Positions 6,397 to 7,969 of a DNA stretch of 7,969 nucleotides are shown here, piece by piece. The stretch spans positions 1 through 7,969 of the forward strand of contig CAKMPP010000096.1 of NCBI GenBank assembly GCA_927911475.1, written 5' to 3'. Position 1 is the stretch's first letter, and each line of letters starts with the position of its first letter. The DNA is from an uncultured Solobacterium sp. (GTDB taxonomy: Bacteria; Bacillota_I; Bacilli_A; Erysipelotrichales; Erysipelotrichaceae). The translations under genes and the position numbers were made by a program. The notes under the pieces are model-generated. The model was not told the DNA's origin, made no database searches, and saw only the letters and a program-made list of their open reading frames with translations.

Positions 6397-7777
6397 AACT
6401 ACGAAAGCTTCAAAGAAAGAAAAAGAGGAAGTTGTAGTAGAAAAAGCAACTTCCAAAAAGAAAAAGAAAGAAGTAGCAGAAGAAAAAGCTCCTAAGAAAA
6501 CAAAAGAAGCGAAAGAGAAAAAAACAAAAGTGAAAGACAACAAGAAAGACACAAAAGAAATTGAAACATATAAGCGTTCAGGCAAGGGGAAAGAATTAAA
6601 GAACCTTGATGAACTCAAAGACGATTATAAGGAAATTGCTAAGAAGAATGGTTCCATCGCACAGAAAGATGTCATGGCATCCTTAGAGCACTTAGATATG
6701 TCTGACGATGATATGGAAGAACTCTGGGATTGGTTTAATACAGAGAATATTCAGATTGTTGAAGATGAGGACATCGAAGAACTCACTGCAACCGAAGATG
6801 ATGATTTAGACTTACTAGATGATGACGTTGATGATGTAGAAGATGAAGATGTTGAAGGTAAAGACCCTGATCTTGATGATGATGAAGAAAAACCATTATC
6901 TAGTCTTTTGGATTTAACATCCTTCTCTACAGGTGGTAATGTACAGTTAAATGACCCTGTTAAGATGTATTTAAAGGAAATTGGACGTGTACCACTCTTA
7001 AAGCCAGAAGATGAACCTGAAATCGCAAAGCGTATTGAAGAAGGCGATGAAGAAGCTAGAAGCATCTTAATCTCCAGTAACTTACGTTTAGTTGTATCTA
7101 TCGCTAAGAAATATGTTGGTAGAGGTATGTTATTTTTAGATTTAATCCAGGAAGGTAACATGGGTCTTGTAAAGGCAGTTGAAAAGTTTGACTATACGAA
7201 GGGATTCAAGTTCTCTACATACGCAACATGGTGGATTCGTCAGGCGATTACACGTGCAATTGCAGACCAAGCTAGAACAATCCGTATTCCAGTACACATG
7301 GTAGAAACAATCAATAAGTTAACACGTGTACAGCGTCAATTGGTGCAGGAATTAGGACGTGATCCATCTGCTGAAGAAATTAGTCAGCGCATGGAAGGAA
7401 TCTCTCCAGAAAAGGTAAGAGAAATCCAAAAGATTGCCTTAGAACCTGTATCACTAGAAACACCAATTGGTGAAGAAGATGATTCTCACTTAGGTGACTT
7501 TATTGAGGATAAGGAAGCACTCAGTCCTGATCAATACGCAAGTAATCAGTTATTGAAGGATGAAATCAATAGCGTTCTCAGTGGTCTAACAGAACGTGAA
7601 GAAAAAGTATTACGCTTACGTTTTGGTTTATATGATGGCCGTACACGTACACTTGAAGAAGTAGGACGTGAATTTAACGTCACACGTGAACGTATTCGTC
7701 AGATTGAAGCAAAAGCACTACGTAAATTGAAACATCCATCACGTTCAAAGAGATTAAAGGATTTCTTTGACAAATAA
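6377..7777 (+). CDS. rpoD: Primary sigma factor RpoD (SigA)
   Basis: The vegetative sigma-70 factor directs RNA polymerase to housekeeping promoters. It has 466 residues and is the only gene here with an unbroken frame. Residues 1-60 are a charged low-complexity tail with 25 Lys. Region 1.1-like sequence spans about 75-130 (DELKDDYKEIAKKNGSIAQK). An acidic linker follows at 129-171, with about 28 Asp/Glu of 43. Region 1.2 begins DPVKMYLKEIGRVPLL (193-208). Region 2 contains NLRLVVSIAKKYVGRG, DLIQEGNMGL and the -10-binding FKFSTYATWWIRQAITRAI. Region 3 spans about 304-381. Region 4 holds LTEREEKVLRLRFGL and the -35-binding helix-turn-helix TLEEVGREFNVTRERIRQIE (425-444). The basic tail plus acidic linker make the N-terminus unusually long compared with B. 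subtilis SigA (about 371 residues). It overlaps dnaG by 20 nt, and trmK begins one nucleotide after its stop. Confidence 0.98.
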   Translation: MKKETSKTTKASKKEKEEVVVEKATSKKKKKEVAEEKAPKKTKEAKEKKTKVKDNKKDTKEIETYKRSGKGKELKNLDELKDDYKEIAKKNGSIAQKDVMASLEHLDMSDDDMEELWDWFNTENIQIVEDEDIEELTATEDDDLDLLDDDVDDVEDEDVEGKDPDLDDDEEKPLSSLLDLTSFSTGGNVQLNDPVKMYLKEIGRVPLLKPEDEPEIAKRIEEGDEEARSILISSNLRLVVSIAKKYVGRGMLFLDLIQEGNMGLVKAVEKFDYTKGFKFSTYATWWIRQAITRAIADQARTIRIPVHMVETINKLTRVQRQLVQELGRDPSAEEISQRMEGISPEKVREIQKIALEPVSLETPIGEEDDSHLGDFIEDKEALSPDQYASNQLLKDEINSVLSGLTEREEKVLRLRFGLYDGRTRTLEEVGREFNVTRERIRQIEAKALRKLKHPSRSKRLKDFFDK

Positions 7778-7778
7778 G

Positions 7779-7969
7779 ATGAATTTACGTATCCAGAAAA
7801 TTGCGGATATGATAAACAAAGGCGTGGTCTTGGCAGATATTGGTACAGACCATGCCTTTCTTCCTATCCTAGCAATCAAACATAAAAAGGTAAAAAAAGC
7901 ATACGCTTGTGATATTGCAAAGGGACCATTAGAGATGCTAAACGCAATATCCAAGCAGAAAACCTTGAT
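7779..7969 (+). CDS. trmK: tRNA (adenine(22)-N1)-methyltransferase TrmK, N-terminal part (runs off window, apparent frameshift)
   Basis: TrmK uses S-adenosylmethionine to methylate N1 of A22 in the D-loop region of bacterial tRNAs, mainly in Gram-positives. The start MNLRIQKIADMI is followed by the SAM-binding motif I, VVLADIGTDHAFLPI, and then KKAYACDIAKGPLE, all typical of this family. About 63 of an expected 220-240 residues are inside the window. At 7932-7936 the frame breaks: GPLE is followed in the original frame by MLNAISKQKTL, but in the next frame by DAKRNIQAENLD, the family-like helix. One missing G (GAGGAT read as GAGAT) explains this. The ATG lies 1 nt after the rpoD stop with only a distant, weak Shine-Dalgarno (AAAGG near 7756), so translation is probably coupled to rpoD. 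Gene order sigA-trmK is also that of Bacillus. Confidence 0.87.
   Translation, partial: MNLRIQKIADMINKGVVLADIGTDHAFLPILAIKHKKVKKAYACDIAKGPLEMLNAISKQKTL

Noticed and set aside
6355..6618. Minus-strand frame rich in Phe and Ser opposite the rpoD N-terminus
   Set aside because: It is the mirror of AAA/GAA-rich Lys/Glu codons of the sigma tail. The minus-strand frame at 6751-7161 is likewise the mirror of the acidic linker.

Overview
The window is AT-rich DNA from a low-GC Gram-positive bacterium (Firmicutes/Bacillota). All seven genes are on the + strand. The order era - recO - glyS - dnaG - rpoD - trmK is the housekeeping block known from Bacillota. The single-chain, dimer-type glycyl-tRNA synthetase and the Lys-rich extension on the sigma factor fit Erysipelotrichia best. 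That placement is inferred from protein resemblance and gene order, and I cannot name a genus.

Layout. Positions 1-1345 hold the 3' two-thirds of era (GTPase for 30S maturation) and recO (recombination mediator), overlapping by 8 nt. Positions 1346-1525 are an intergenic stretch with a probable weak terminator. Positions 1526-3083 hold an accessory gene for a DUF1858-DUF438-hemerythrin-like-PAS protein. It is closed by a strong intrinsic terminator (3116-3154). Positions 3180-3208 look like a sigma-A promoter. It drives glyS (3249-4624), dnaG (4637-6396), rpoD (6377-7777) and trmK (7779 to the window end), which are tightly packed or overlapping. This unit makes charged tRNA-Gly, replication primers, the vegetative sigma factor and a tRNA-modifying enzyme. 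It resembles the classical macromolecular-synthesis operon.

The dominant oddity is reading-frame breakage. Six of the seven genes (all except rpoD) carry apparent frameshifts: era near 28-35, reco near 693-697, the DUF438 gene twice (2330-2334 and 2356-2360), glyS near 4263-4267, dnaG near 5051-5055 and trmK near 7932-7936. Every one is explained by one missing base, or two in era, mostly in short homopolymers. Restoring the bases gives family-length proteins with continuous conserved motifs. Since era, glyS, dnaG and trmK sit in an otherwise intact block, uncorrected sequencing indels are far likelier than gene decay or programmed frameshifting. The CDS entries below are therefore given as whole genes spanning the break.

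I see no mobile element, CRISPR array, tRNA or rRNA gene, riboswitch or phage gene. No gene-free stretch exceeds 300 bases. I do not see a clearly novel system. The most biologically interesting item is the DUF438/hemerythrin/PAS sensor-like gene lodged inside the conserved block.
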